A DNA stretch of 64,000 nucleotides from Swaminathania salitolerans. Lineage in GTDB: Bacteria > Pseudomonadota > Alphaproteobacteria > Acetobacterales > Acetobacteraceae. The translations under genes and the position numbers were made by a program. The notes below the pieces were generated by a model. The model made no database searches, was not told the origin of the DNA, and saw nothing but the letters and a program-made list of their open reading frames with translations. This document shows positions 8,505 through 17,611 of this stretch, one piece after another; the first letter of the stretch is position 1, and every line of letters begins with the position of its first letter. The stretch lies in assembly GCF_025994315.1 (NCBI RefSeq), contig NZ_BAQE01000020.1; one strand, 5' to 3'.

Positions 8505-9855
8505 AGCACCGAAGCTCGAGAAAAAACTGGGCGCATTCCATCTCTGGGGTATCGCCGTCGGCCTCGTCATTTCCGGCGAGTATTTCGGCTGGAGCTATGG
8601 CTGGGCGACTGCCGGAACACTCGGTTTTCTCGGCGCGACCTGTCTCGTCGCCGCGATGTATACCGCTTTCATCTTCAGCTTTACCGAGCTGACCTGCGCC
8701 ATCCCTCATGCGGGCGGCCCGTTTGCCTATGCCAGCCGTGCCCTCGGACGCACGGGCGGCGCCATCACGGGTCTGGCGACCCTGGTCGAGTTCATCTTTG
8801 CCCCGCCCGCAATCGCCCTCGCGATCGGGGCCTATATGAACGTGCAGTTTCCGTCCCTGCCCCCGAAACTCGCGGCATGCGGGGCCTATCTGCTTTTCAT
8901 GACCCTCAACATCGCCGGGGTCCATATCGCCGCGAGCTTCGAACTGGTGATCACGATCGCGGCCATCGTCGAGCTTCTTGTGTTCATGGCCGTCGTGGCC
9001 CCTTCGTTCTCCTGGGCCCATTTCACCGCAATGGGGTGGGGACATGCGCCCCATTTCGGATGGGAGGCCATGGGCGGACTCTTCGCGGCCATTCCTTTCG
9101 CGATCTGGTTCTTCCTTGCGATCGAAGGGGTCGCGATGGCCGCGGAAGAAGCACGCAACCCGCGCCGTTCGATCCCGATCGCCTATCTCGCCGGTGTCCT
9201 GACCCTTGTCGCTCTCGCCTTCGGGGTCATGATCTTCGCGGGGGGCTCCGGCGACTGGACGCAGCTCGCCAATCTCAACGATCCTCTGCCCCAGGCGATG
9301 AAACGGGTCGTCGGACCTCACAGCCCCTGGCTCTCCATGCTCGTATGGCTGGGTCTGTTCGGTCTCGTCGCCTCGCTTCATGGAATCATCATGGGGTATG
9401 CACGCCAGATCTACGCCCTCGCGCGGGCGTCGATCCTTCCCGCCTGGCTCGGCACATTGCATCCGCGGTTTCATACCCCGCATCGCGCCACCCTCGCCGG
9501 AGGCGTCATCGGTATCGTTGCGATCTTTGCCGATGACATCGTCTCGATCCACGGTCAGCCCCTGACGGCGACACTCGTGACGCTTTCCGTCTTCGGAGCC
9601 CTGACGATGTATTGCGCGAGCATGATCAGCCTGTTTCGCCTGAGGCGGATCGCACCGGAGCTGGAACGCAGCTATCGCGCCCCCCTCTATCCGTTCCTTC
9701 CCGGCTTCGCGCTTGTCGGTGCGCTCATCTGCCTGAGCGCCGTGATATACTATAATTTCGTTTTGTTTCTGTATTACGTGACATTCATTCTCCTGGCCTA
9801 TTTGTTTTTGGCAGGCATTAAAAAAACTGCTACGGAAACGGTTAAGGAACGTTAG
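8494..9855 (+). CDS. eat: Ethanolamine permease
   Basis: An amino acid/polyamine superfamily (APC) permease of 453 residues with about 12 membrane segments. The N-terminal stretch LWGIAVGLVISGEYFGWSYG and the later AIPFAIWFFLAIEGVAMAAE match the proton-linked ethanolamine permease group. The ATG at 8494 lies within the last codons of eutC. Being in the eutBC operon makes ethanolamine the substrate with good confidence. It would bring ethanolamine across the inner membrane for the lyase. Confidence 0.93.
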   Translation: MTTEAPKLEKKLGAFHLWGIAVGLVISGEYFGWSYGWATAGTLGFLGATCLVAAMYTAFIFSFTELTCAIPHAGGPFAYASRALGRTGGAITGLATLVEFIFAPPAIALAIGAYMNVQFPSLPPKLAACGAYLLFMTLNIAGVHIAASFELVITIAAIVELLVFMAVVAPSFSWAHFTAMGWGHAPHFGWEAMGGLFAAIPFAIWFFLAIEGVAMAAEEARNPRRSIPIAYLAGVLTLVALAFGVMIFAGGSGDWTQLANLNDPLPQAMKRVVGPHSPWLSMLVWLGLFGLVASLHGIIMGYARQIYALARASILPAWLGTLHPRFHTPHRATLAGGVIGIVAIFADDIVSIHGQPLTATLVTLSVFGALTMYCASMISLFRLRRIAPELERSYRAPLYPFLPGFALVGALICLSAVIYYNFVLFLYYVTFILLAYLFLAGIKKTATETVKER

Positions 9856-9872
9856 GATTACGGAAAGACATA

Positions 9873-11366
9873 ATGGGCAGACACTATCTGAGACCGGCCT
9901 TCTCCCTCGCCATCCTCATGGCAGGTACAGCCATAGCCTCAGGAAGTACTCAGGCAGCGACCGGTGACACTTCCGGTCCGGCAGCGAACACGACCGACGC
10001 GGCTGCGGCAGCTGCCAGAAAGAGAATGCCCGACGTCCAGAAAGGAACGGGACCGACTTCGGATTATCTCGGCAACGCCCCGAACCCCCATGAGGCAGAG
10101 CCGATCCCCGACCAGCATGGCGGCAATCTCTTCCATCCCCGCTCCGGCGAGATGCCGACCTACTGGAACGGGCTCGAAGCCCATCTGACGGTGGAAGCCG
10201 GTATTGCGGGCAACCCCTGGACGAAATCGGGCCGCAACTTCGCGCAGTTCTATACGGACCGCGCAAACACCGTCACGCTCAACCAGATCATGGGGTCCAT
10301 CTCCCATCCGGTCACCAATATCGGGAGCGGTTACGGGATCGGGTTCGTCGCCGAGGTCATGTATGGATCGGATGCCCGGTTCGACCCGACGATCGGTATG
10401 GCCGACAAGGCCCTGACGGGCCTCTACCAGTTCGTCCCCACACAGGCGCATGTCGATGTTCATGTTCCATGGATCGTGCCGAAAGGTGTCGATTTCCAGA
10501 TCGGACAGATCTACGGTCTCATGGGGGCAGAAGGCACGCCCGCCCTGGCACGCCAGTTCTATACGTTCAATTACGCGTCCGATTACATCGTTCCGTTCGA
10601 AACCGTGGGCATTCTCTCGACCACACATCTGACGGATCATCTGGACTGGCTGCTCGGAATCGATGCCGGCAATTCCACGACGTTTGGCGGGGCGGGCAAT
10701 AACAGCCGCCCCAAAGGCTATGCGGGTCTCGCCTTCGCGCATCTGATGGACGGCAAGCTGGACGGTCACGTGATCGGTCGTTTCGGCCCGCAGGGCAATA
10801 ACGGCTATCCTGTCACCTCGCCCGCCGGCTGGACCAGTGCCGGAATCGGACCGGCGGCAAACAGCAAGATGCAGTATAACGGCGATATCCTGCTGACCTA
10901 TCACTTCAGCGATCGGCTGGCCGCGACGGTCAACGGCACCTATCTGCATGACGATGTCTCGCGGGACGACGTCTATGGCGTTACCAGCTATCTCTCATGG
11001 GATATCAATCCGTCCGTCCGCCTGAATCTGCGCGGCGAGGTCTTCCGCGACAATACGGGTGCCGTCATCGCTTCCTATGCCAGCACGACCGCCTATACCG
11101 ACGCGCTGCGCAACGCACCCTACCCCTATTACATCGCCCCGCCCACGACCTATGGGGAGCTGACCGTCGGCGTGACCTACCAGCCGCAATTCGTCAATCG
11201 TCACCTCAAACTCGGGAAGTTCACGGTACGCCCTGAAATCCGGCTCGACAAATCGCTCAACGGAACCCAGCCTTTCAACCGGGCGGCAACGGTGGAAGAC
11301 CCCGTGGTACGCAACGGAACCAACAACATGCTCTGGTTCTCCTGCGACGCCATCTGGTCGTTCTGA
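9873..11366 (+). CDS. Outer-membrane beta-barrel porin (BBP2 type)
   Basis: A 497-residue exported protein with a signal peptide (hydrophobic SLAILMAGTAIAS then a cleavage region around TQA). The mature part is rich in alternating aromatic/polar strands and ends in a C-terminal aromatic (IWSF), the hallmark of barrels inserted by the BAM machine. It resembles the putative beta-barrel porin-2 group common in acetic acid bacteria. The start lies only 17 bases after the ethanolamine permease stop, so it is probably the last gene of the eut operon and may provide outer-membrane passage for ethanolamine (inferred). Confidence 0.82.
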   Translation: MGRHYLRPAFSLAILMAGTAIASGSTQAATGDTSGPAANTTDAAAAAARKRMPDVQKGTGPTSDYLGNAPNPHEAEPIPDQHGGNLFHPRSGEMPTYWNGLEAHLTVEAGIAGNPWTKSGRNFAQFYTDRANTVTLNQIMGSISHPVTNIGSGYGIGFVAEVMYGSDARFDPTIGMADKALTGLYQFVPTQAHVDVHVPWIVPKGVDFQIGQIYGLMGAEGTPALARQFYTFNYASDYIVPFETVGILSTTHLTDHLDWLLGIDAGNSTTFGGAGNNSRPKGYAGLAFAHLMDGKLDGHVIGRFGPQGNNGYPVTSPAGWTSAGIGPAANSKMQYNGDILLTYHFSDRLAATVNGTYLHDDVSRDDVYGVTSYLSWDINPSVRLNLRGEVFRDNTGAVIASYASTTAYTDALRNAPYPYYIAPPTTYGELTVGVTYQPQFVNRHLKLGKFTVRPEIRLDKSLNGTQPFNRAATVEDPVVRNGTNNMLWFSCDAIWSF

Positions 11367-11367
11367 A

Positions 11368-11486
11368 GGCTTCTGGTACGGGGGCTTGCGGTCTGGAGGC
11401 TTACGGTCCGAACGCCCCCGGCCCGAGCGCCCCCGATCCGAGCGCTTACGGCCCGAACGCTTCTGGCGAGAAGCTTACGATCCGGA
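11368..11486. repeat. Degenerate 15-bp tandem array
   Basis: About eight diverged units of 15 bases (for example GGCTTACGGTCCGAA, CGCCCCCGATCCGAG, CGCTTACGGCCCGAA) follow the porin stop codon directly and fill the space before the convergent permease gene. The unit length keeps a reading frame open on both strands, but neither frame resembles a known protein. Confidence 0.75.
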
Positions 11487-11567
11487 GGCTGCTGGCCCAC
11501 ATCCGCAAGCCGAGGCTCTCCGCCTTCCGGCGCCATACCCTGGCCCGCTCCTGCCCGGCGTTTCTGC

Positions 11568-12500
11568 CTAGCGCTCCTCCCGGCGATAGGGCGCACCGAG
11601 CGCTGCCGGCGCCGCCCAGAGCCGCCTGAGCTTCGGGAAGAGAATGGACGGCACGATCATGCACAGGATCGTGACGACATAGGGGCTCATATTCATGAGG
11701 GGCGGAGCGACTGGCCAGCCCTGCGCCTGACCGAAAAAGCCGAGCGACATCACGAACCCGAAGAAAAGCGAGGAAAGGGCAGCCAGAACGGGGCGATATC
11801 CGCAGAGGATGACCAGAGCCACCGCAATCCAGCCGCGCCCGGCGATCATCCCTTCGGACCAGACAGGCAATACGGAGAGCGTCATGGCAGCACCGGCAAG
11901 CCCTGCGAGCGCGCCTCCTGCACTCACCGCGAGCATCCGGATACGGATAACCGGAAGACCCGACGCATCGGCAGAGGCCGGGGCCTCACCGACAGCGCGA
12001 AGCGCAAGGCCGGGCGCAGTGCGGAACAGAAAGACATGAAGGATCAGCGGCAGGATCAGGAAAGCGATCCAGACCATCGGCCCCTGACTGGATACCGGGC
12101 CAATGGGGGAGCCTGACGAGAGGCCGGGAAGAGTCCATTGCGGCAGCGTTGCAGTAACGGGGCGTCCGGCGACGGAGTGACCGAGCACGCCGCTCGCGCC
12201 AAGACCCAGAAGCGTCAGCGCGACGCCGCATAATGTCTGGCTGGCACCGAGGATGACCGTCGCGCAACCGAAGGCCGCGGCCCCTGCGGCACCGATCGCG
12301 GCAGCGGCCAGACAGCCTGCCCATGGCGAATGCGTCGCATCGGCGACAATCACGGCGAGAACCGCGCCGAGAGCCATGAGCCCCTCCACACCGAGATCGA
12401 CCACACCCGCACGCTCGGCCAGAACCTCTCCCTGCGCGGCAAGCGCGAGAATGCTGCCATAGGCCATCGCATGCAGAACCAGCGCGAGAACCAGAGTCAC
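11568..12500 (-). CDS. Purine-nucleoside-type ABC transporter permease 2
   Basis: A 310-residue inner-membrane permease of the BMP-associated (nucleoside) ABC family, related to NupQ/YufQ. It is highly hydrophobic with 8-9 membrane segments and contains the family block AERAGVVDLGVEGLMALGA near the N-terminus and AGRGWIAVALVILCGYRP later. I prefer the GTG at 12500, which overlaps the previous stop as GTGA and has GGGAGAG at ideal spacing; an ATG at 12524 would overlap the upstream gene by 28 bases. It is last in a six-gene coupled operon and forms the membrane channel with the preceding permease. Confidence 0.88.
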   Translation of the reverse strand: MTLVLALVLHAMAYGSILALAAQGEVLAERAGVVDLGVEGLMALGAVLAVIVADATHSPWAGCLAAAAIGAAGAAAFGCATVILGASQTLCGVALTLLGLGASGVLGHSVAGRPVTATLPQWTLPGLSSGSPIGPVSSQGPMVWIAFLILPLILHVFLFRTAPGLALRAVGEAPASADASGLPVIRIRMLAVSAGGALAGLAGAAMTLSVLPVWSEGMIAGRGWIAVALVILCGYRPVLAALSSLFFGFVMSLGFFGQAQGWPVAPPLMNMSPYVVTILCMIVPSILFPKLRRLWAAPAALGAPYRREER

Positions 12501-13576
12501 GATGCTCTCCCGGAGCGGGACCATGCCGCATAGTCATCCGCCACGGCGATCGCGAAAACCAGCAGACCGGTCATCGCAAGAACGGCCGAGGCGCTGACCT
12601 GAACCGTTTGCAGCACGATACCGGCATTGAGAATGATCGCCATGAGCAAGGCGGCCGGAACGAGGGCCAATGCCGATTTCCGGGCGAGAAGGGCGACGAC
12701 GATGCCGAGATAGCCATACCCGTTGGCCAGGCCGCCCTGGAGGCGATGCACGGTTCCGAAAACCTCGATCATCCCTCCGATCCCGGCAATACCGCCCGAG
12801 AGAAGAAGCGTGACGAACACATGGCGGCCGACATCGATCCCCGCGTAGCGGGCGGCCTCCGGGTTGGATCCACACAGGGCAAGACAATAGGAAAAACGGC
12901 TCCTGCGGAACAGCAAGGCGAGCATGGCCACAGCCAGCAGCGCGATGGGCCACCCGCAATGAACCGCGCCCGCAAATGCCGGAAGAACGACTTCGATGCG
13001 CGCGCTGGACATCTGGGCCCCTGTGACCTTGTCTGCCCACGGTCCCGTAACGAGCGCATAGACCATATAGAGAGCGATGAAGTTCATGAGCAGGGTGGTG
13101 ATGATTTCGCTGACTCCGAGCCAGGCGCGCCCCGCAGCAGGCAGGGCGGACCAGAGCGCCCCGGCGAGAAAGGATGCGGTCATGGCCAGAACGAGCGTCA
13201 GAGACGAAGACATGAACGCGGCCGGGCTTCCGGCCAGAGCAGGGTTCGCCCCCCCTGACAAACCGATCGCCGCAGCGGCAGACGCGCCGGCGAGAAACTG
13301 CCCCTCGGCACCGATATTCCAAAGCCCTGCGCGCAGGGCCAGCCAGACGGCCGCCCCGGTCAGGAGAAGGGGCGTCATGTAGAGCGCGAGATTCTCGAGG
13401 CCGAACCGCGTGCCGAAAGTAGAGGTCACGACGAGACGACCGACCATACCGGGATCGAGGCCGAGCCCGTATATCCCTGCGGCAACGAGCAGGAAGACGA
13501 TCCCGATTGCGATCATGCGTGCGATCACGATTCTGCGGAAGGATATCACCGCCATCTGTCTGCCTTCGCCTCTCAT
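12497..13576 (-). CDS. Purine-nucleoside-type ABC transporter permease 1
   Basis: A 359-residue inner-membrane permease of the BMP-associated ABC family (NupP/YufP-like). Typical blocks include LWNIGAEGQFLAGA (about 95-110), SEIITTLLMNFIALYMVYAL, ARYAGIDV and LQGGLANGYGYLGIVVALLA. The ATG at 13576 overlaps the ATPase stop as ATGA; an internal ATG at 13555 is an alternative. Together with permease 2 and the double ATPase it should import nucleosides or free bases. Purine specificity is inferred from the adjacent deaminase genes. Confidence 0.9.
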   Translation of the reverse strand: MRGEGRQMAVISFRRIVIARMIAIGIVFLLVAAGIYGLGLDPGMVGRLVVTSTFGTRFGLENLALYMTPLLLTGAAVWLALRAGLWNIGAEGQFLAGASAAAAIGLSGGANPALAGSPAAFMSSSLTLVLAMTASFLAGALWSALPAAGRAWLGVSEIITTLLMNFIALYMVYALVTGPWADKVTGAQMSSARIEVVLPAFAGAVHCGWPIALLAVAMLALLFRRSRFSYCLALCGSNPEAARYAGIDVGRHVFVTLLLSGGIAGIGGMIEVFGTVHRLQGGLANGYGYLGIVVALLARKSALALVPAALLMAIILNAGIVLQTVQVSASAVLAMTGLLVFAIAVADDYAAWSRSGRAS

Positions 13577-15150
13577 CGGGATCCGGATCCATGCCCGCTC
13601 ATGAGCGCGCCGATATCCTCCCGCGTGGCCTCGCCCCGCCCGAGAATGGCCTTGACCTGCCCCCCGCTCATGACGGCGATGCGATCGCTCAGGGCGAGAA
13701 GTTCGTCGAGATCCTCGGAAACCAGAACGACCCCTCTCCCTGTATTGCGCAGGGCGACGAGAGCGGACCGCATCGTCTCCATCGCGCCGAGATCGAGACC
13801 GCGCCCGGGATAGCAGGCGACGAGGAAACGGGAGGCAATCCGGCTTTCCCGCGCCAGAACGAGGCGTTGCTGGTTCCCCCCGGAGAGACCGCGAACCGGG
13901 CGGGAGGGATCGGCCAGAGCGATTCCGGCCTCGTCGATCAGGAGGCGGGCATAGCGGGTCGCAGCGTCTTCGTTCCAGAGAAACCGGCCGCCCACGGGTG
14001 GCGTACGAAAGACGCGCAGCGCAGCGTTCTCGGTGGCACCGAGCGCAGGGGCAAGAGCCTGACGGAGACGATCTTGCGGCACATAGCCGATGCCCATCTC
14101 GACGAAGGCGGCAACAGGGCGCCCGGTCATATCCTGCCCTGCGACAAGGATGCGGCCCGTATCCGGATGACGCAATCCGGCGAGCATTTCCGCAAGCGCC
14201 ACCTGACCGTTTCCGGTCACACCGCCAATCCCGAAGATTTCCCCCCGGAAGATATCGCACGAAACCGGGTGAACGCGCAGACGACCGCTTTCGTCACGCA
14301 TCGTGACATCCCGCAGCGAGATCGTCTCGCGATCCGGATCGACTGCAAGGGGTTCTGGCGCTGGGAGAGCCTCTACGGGCGCATGGCCGATCATCTCGGC
14401 AACAAGCGCCTGGGGAGAGAGAGAACCGGCGAGATGGGTCGCGACGACCCGCCCCCGGCGCAGGACCGTCACCCGGTCGGCAAGCGCCATGATCTCCTCG
14501 AGCTTGTGGCTGATGAGAATCACCGCCCCTCCATCGGCGCGGAACCGGCGCAGCGCCGCGTAGAGCTCCGAAACCTCCGATGGCCCGAGCACCGCGGTCG
14601 GCTCGTCCAGAATGAGGAGCCGGGCACCCCGACCGAGAACGCGTACGATCTCGACGCGCTGCTGCTCCGGGGCGCTCAGGGTCTCGACACGGGCCTCCAC
14701 ATCGAAAGCGAAGCCGTATTTCTCGGCTTCCCGCCGCGCAAATGCCACGAGTTTCCGCCGTGACAGAATGCCTCTCATGTCCCGACGACCGAGGGCGAGA
14801 TTTTCTGCAATCGTGAACCGGGGCACGAGCTTGAAATGCTGGTGCACCATGCCGATCCCTGCCGCGATTGCCGCATCGGGCCCGTCGAAGGACACGCCGT
14901 ATCCATCCAGAACCAGCTCGCCGCGATCCGGACGATACAGGCCGGTCACGATATTCATCAGGGTGGATTTCCCGGCCCCGTTCTCGCCAAGAAGCGCGTG
15001 GATCTCCCCCGGATAGAAGGCGAGCGATACGTTCTCGTTCGCTACCACGCCGGGGAAGTATTTCGAGACTCCCTCCAGGGCGAGAAGCGGCGGCACGCCG
15101 TGAGGATAGCCGGCGGGACGGGGCTGGGCGGGAGAGACAGACTCAGACAA
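13573..15150 (-). CDS. Nucleoside-type ABC transporter ATP-binding protein (two NBDs)
   Basis: A duplicated ATPase of about 525 residues, as in NupO/YufO and other sugar/nucleoside importers. NBD1 has Walker A GENGAGKST, a Q-loop region HQHFKLVP, a diverged signature LSAPEQQRVEIVR and Walker B LLILDEPTAVL. NBD2 has a degenerate P-loop (GVTGNGQ), a canonical signature LSGGNQQR and a degenerate Walker B (ACYPGRGLD), so only NBD1 is likely to hydrolyse efficiently, as usual in the family. I take the TTG at 15150, which overlaps the stop of the binding-protein gene by 8 bases. An ATG at 15198 lies deeper inside that gene and a GTG at 15096 lacks a ribosome-binding site. Confidence 0.9.
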   Translation of the reverse strand: MSESVSPAQPRPAGYPHGVPPLLALEGVSKYFPGVVANENVSLAFYPGEIHALLGENGAGKSTLMNIVTGLYRPDRGELVLDGYGVSFDGPDAAIAAGIGMVHQHFKLVPRFTIAENLALGRRDMRGILSRRKLVAFARREAEKYGFAFDVEARVETLSAPEQQRVEIVRVLGRGARLLILDEPTAVLGPSEVSELYAALRRFRADGGAVILISHKLEEIMALADRVTVLRRGRVVATHLAGSLSPQALVAEMIGHAPVEALPAPEPLAVDPDRETISLRDVTMRDESGRLRVHPVSCDIFRGEIFGIGGVTGNGQVALAEMLAGLRHPDTGRILVAGQDMTGRPVAAFVEMGIGYVPQDRLRQALAPALGATENAALRVFRTPPVGGRFLWNEDAATRYARLLIDEAGIALADPSRPVRGLSGGNQQRLVLARESRIASRFLVACYPGRGLDLGAMETMRSALVALRNTGRGVVLVSEDLDELLALSDRIAVMSGGQVKAILGRGEATREDIGALMSGHGSGSR

Positions 15151-16285
15151 GGCCCGATACACCCTGCACCTGCCAGTCCCAGGCGTAGATATCGGCATCG
15201 CTCATCGTGTGCCCTTCCGCGACCCGGACGATACCCCGGGAATCCCGTATCGGCCCGGTGAAAGGCGACCACCCGGCCAGGATGCGCCGCCGCACGTCAT
15301 CGGCTTCCCGCGCCACGGCCGGAGGGACACGCGCGCCCCAGCGATCGCGATCCACACCCTCTCCCAGCTTCAGGAAACGACCCTCCGCTCTCCAGCTACC
15401 CGCGAGCCGTCTGCGGACGGTCTGTGCATAGAACGGCGCGAAATCGAGTACGACCGAACTCACATAGGCGTCGGGGCCGAACTGGCGCATGTCGGTATTC
15501 CACATCGCTGCCCACACCCCGCGCTGCTGCGCCACCCGCAAATAGCCGGGATCGTCCATGATCCCGGCCAGGAAATCGCAACCGCTATCGATCAACGCAG
15601 CACCGGCAGAGGCCGCAGCCTGCGGATCGAACCAGGAATTGATCGGGATCGCCCTGAGTGTCGCGGACGGATTGACGCTGCGCGCGCCAAGAAGCGTCGC
15701 ATTCGCACTCGCCAGAACCGAAGGCGTGGGGAAAGAGGCGACATAGCCGAGACGACCCGACCGGCTCAAACGTGCGGCTGCAATGCCGATCACATAACTC
15801 GCATACCAGTGGGTCATGTAATACCAGCCGAGATTATCGCTCACCCGGTGCCCGTCGCATTCGAGAAAGATCGTGTCGGGTGCCTGCTCTGCGACATCGC
15901 TGATGAAATCGCCATAATTCGAGGTGGCGATGATCATCTGCGCCCCTTCCGCCACGAACTGGCGGAAAATGCGCGTCGCATCGGCGGAATAGGGAACGCT
16001 CTCGACATAGAGGGTCCTGATCGCCGGATAGAGCGCGTGCAGATGTCTGATCGCCTCGTCGTGTTTTTGCGTCCATCCTCCGTCATTGACCGGGCTGGTA
16101 TGCGCAAACCCTATGAGGAGTTCGGACTCGGCAAGCGTTCCGAAATGCTTCGCGGAACGCGCAGTGCCGGGAAATACGAGCGAAGCGAGAGCGGCACCGG
16201 CAGCACCGGTCATCCTGCGCCTCGGCATCGGGCAAAGGGACGCGCTCGAGCGCGCCGTAACGGGGCGAGCCCCCCTCAGTGACAT
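15143..16285 (-). CDS. BMP-family ABC transporter substrate-binding protein
   Basis: A 380-residue exported binding protein of the Bmp/PnrA family, whose members bind purine nucleosides. Visible features are a basic N-terminus with hydrophobic signal (MTGAAGAALASLVFPG then TARSA), the family block HTSPVNDGGWTQKHDEA, the QMIIATSNYGDFISDVA region, YYMTHWYASYVIGIAAA, and the ligand-loop sequence GCDFLAGIMDDPGY. The ATG at 16285 overlaps the GST-like gene by 10 bases; an ATG at 16228 begins closer to the signal peptide. It is third in the operon. Substrate is inferred to be a purine base or nucleoside from the neighbouring deaminases. Confidence 0.9.
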   Translation of the reverse strand: MSLRGARPVTARSSASLCPMPRRRMTGAAGAALASLVFPGTARSAKHFGTLAESELLIGFAHTSPVNDGGWTQKHDEAIRHLHALYPAIRTLYVESVPYSADATRIFRQFVAEGAQMIIATSNYGDFISDVAEQAPDTIFLECDGHRVSDNLGWYYMTHWYASYVIGIAAARLSRSGRLGYVASFPTPSVLASANATLLGARSVNPSATLRAIPINSWFDPQAAASAGAALIDSGCDFLAGIMDDPGYLRVAQQRGVWAAMWNTDMRQFGPDAYVSSVVLDFAPFYAQTVRRRLAGSWRAEGRFLKLGEGVDRDRWGARVPPAVAREADDVRRRILAGWSPFTGPIRDSRGIVRVAEGHTMSDADIYAWDWQVQGVSGLV

Positions 16286-16842
16286 GCCGCGATGCCGGGC
16301 ATCGTGATGAATCCGGCCTGACGCCTCATGCCGGCGTCGAAGCGTCGTATGGCCGGGTAGAGATCCATCCCGATGCCCAGATCCCTCGCGAGCCCGGCGA
16401 CCGGAAAGATCGCGACATCGACGAAGCCGCATTCCGGCCCGGAGAGCCATAATCCGTCCTCCATGGCCCTGTCGTGCAGACGATCCTCCAGACTCCGGTA
16501 GATATGCAGGATTTCGGGTGTTCTGCCGTCGCAAGGTCGGGTTGCGCAGAGCACGGCCCGCCGCACCGCGGAAAAGCGTTCGAGCGAATCCACGGCCCAA
16601 TCGAGCATCTCGCGCCCGGAGGGATCCGGCCAGACCCAGGGCCGTCGCGGGAGCGTGGCGAGCCCGGAAAGGCAATCGTAGAAACCGACATGAGCGCGCT
16701 CGCCCGTCTCGTCCTCGAGAACGGGACCGAACCGCTCGGCGCGGCGATCCGTATCCTCGGCCAGGGCAATTCCGAGCAGGGACGCCGCAAGCCGGATCGC
16801 ATAGCTGCGCTCATCGACGATCCACCCCCGGAGTATCAGCAT
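16276..16842 (-). CDS. Glutathione S-transferase-like protein
   Basis: A short 188-residue GST-fold protein. The N-terminal thioredoxin-like part (LRGWIVDERSYAIRLAASLL) keeps the S-Y-[AS]-x-R pattern around the glutathione site but the domain is shorter than usual. The C-terminal helical part contains SGPECGFVDVAIFPV, the N-capping/hydrophobic staple region typical of GSTs, and ends FITMPGIAACH. The ATG at 16842 has AGGGA upstream and overlaps the Rieske gene by 7 bases. Its place between a Rieske protein and a transporter suggests a supporting part in purine breakdown. No function is known to me for this exact type. Confidence 0.75.
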   Translation of the reverse strand: MLILRGWIVDERSYAIRLAASLLGIALAEDTDRRAERFGPVLEDETGERAHVGFYDCLSGLATLPRRPWVWPDPSGREMLDWAVDSLERFSAVRRAVLCATRPCDGRTPEILHIYRSLEDRLHDRAMEDGLWLSGPECGFVDVAIFPVAGLARDLGIGMDLYPAIRRFDAGMRRQAGFITMPGIAACH

Positions 16843-17450
16843 GCGTCCCTCCCGGATGCATGATCCTCGAGCGCGTCGCGCAGATGACTTAGCCATGACG
16901 AGGCCTCTTTCCGATCCTCCCCGGGCGCGATTGCGAGATGGAGCATCGATATCGCCGGTTCCGGCGCGTGAAACGCGATCAGACGACCGTCGCGCTCCAG
17001 CCAGAATGCCCGGTCGCAGGACAGGACCGATCGTACCGTCGCGATACCGACCTCGACTGCAAGGCTGCGTATGCCGACCCGTCTCGTCTCGGCCGGCAGA
17101 AGCGCGGTTGCAGGCGGGGCTTCGTCCTCCCGCGCGAGCCAGATCATCCCGGCGCGTTCGATAACGCTGAAAAGGCGGGTTCTTATGGTCGAGGGCGGCT
17201 TGAGCGCCGGATGAGCCGGGATATGGCGACACGCCCCGTCTCCATCGAACTGCCATCCGTGATAGAGGCAGGCGAGGCGATTATCGCGAACGAAGCCGAG
17301 GCTCAGACGGACCCCGCGATGCGGGCAGCGATCCTCGAAAGCATGAAGAATGCCGCCTTCGTCCCGCCAGAGCACAAACGCGTCATCGCCATGCCTGACG
17401 GGTGCGATCTCGTTGCAGGCAAGATCCCTGCTCAGTCCGACCGGTATCAC
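16836..17450 (-). CDS. Rieske [2Fe-2S] protein, stand-alone domain of a ring-hydroxylating oxygenase
   Basis: A 204-residue cytoplasmic protein whose N-terminal half resembles the Rieske domain of aromatic ring-hydroxylating oxygenases. The cluster ligands are Cys42-x-His44 (CPHRGVRL) and Cys61-x2-His64 (CLYHGWQF), 16 residues apart. The start MIPVGLSRDL is typical of oxygenase alpha subunits; it is a GTG at 17450 because a stop lies upstream in frame. There is no downstream mononuclear-iron motif; the last 90 residues are unassigned. It probably passes electrons to the catalytic protein encoded divergently at 17677-18603, which lacks a Rieske domain. It leads the six-gene operon. Confidence 0.85.
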   Translation of the reverse strand: MIPVGLSRDLACNEIAPVRHGDDAFVLWRDEGGILHAFEDRCPHRGVRLSLGFVRDNRLACLYHGWQFDGDGACRHIPAHPALKPPSTIRTRLFSVIERAGMIWLAREDEAPPATALLPAETRRVGIRSLAVEVGIATVRSVLSCDRAFWLERDGRLIAFHAPEPAISMLHLAIAPGEDRKEASSWLSHLRDALEDHASGRDAC

Positions 17451-17611
17451 AGCCCGATAGTCCGTCGCGTCCCGCGGTATCCCGAACCGTGCCCGGCCCG
17501 GGACGCGTCACTGTAACGCTTTCTGCCACGCGGAACGTATAAAGGTCCTGTCATCGGGAGACGGTCCTTCCACAAGGAGATCGTTCCGCGATCTTGCCTG
17601 TAATTATTTTT

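Noticed and set aside
11201..11596. Minus-strand open frame across the 15-base repeats
   Set aside because: The period of the repeat keeps the frame open; the translation has no start signal and no homology I recognise.
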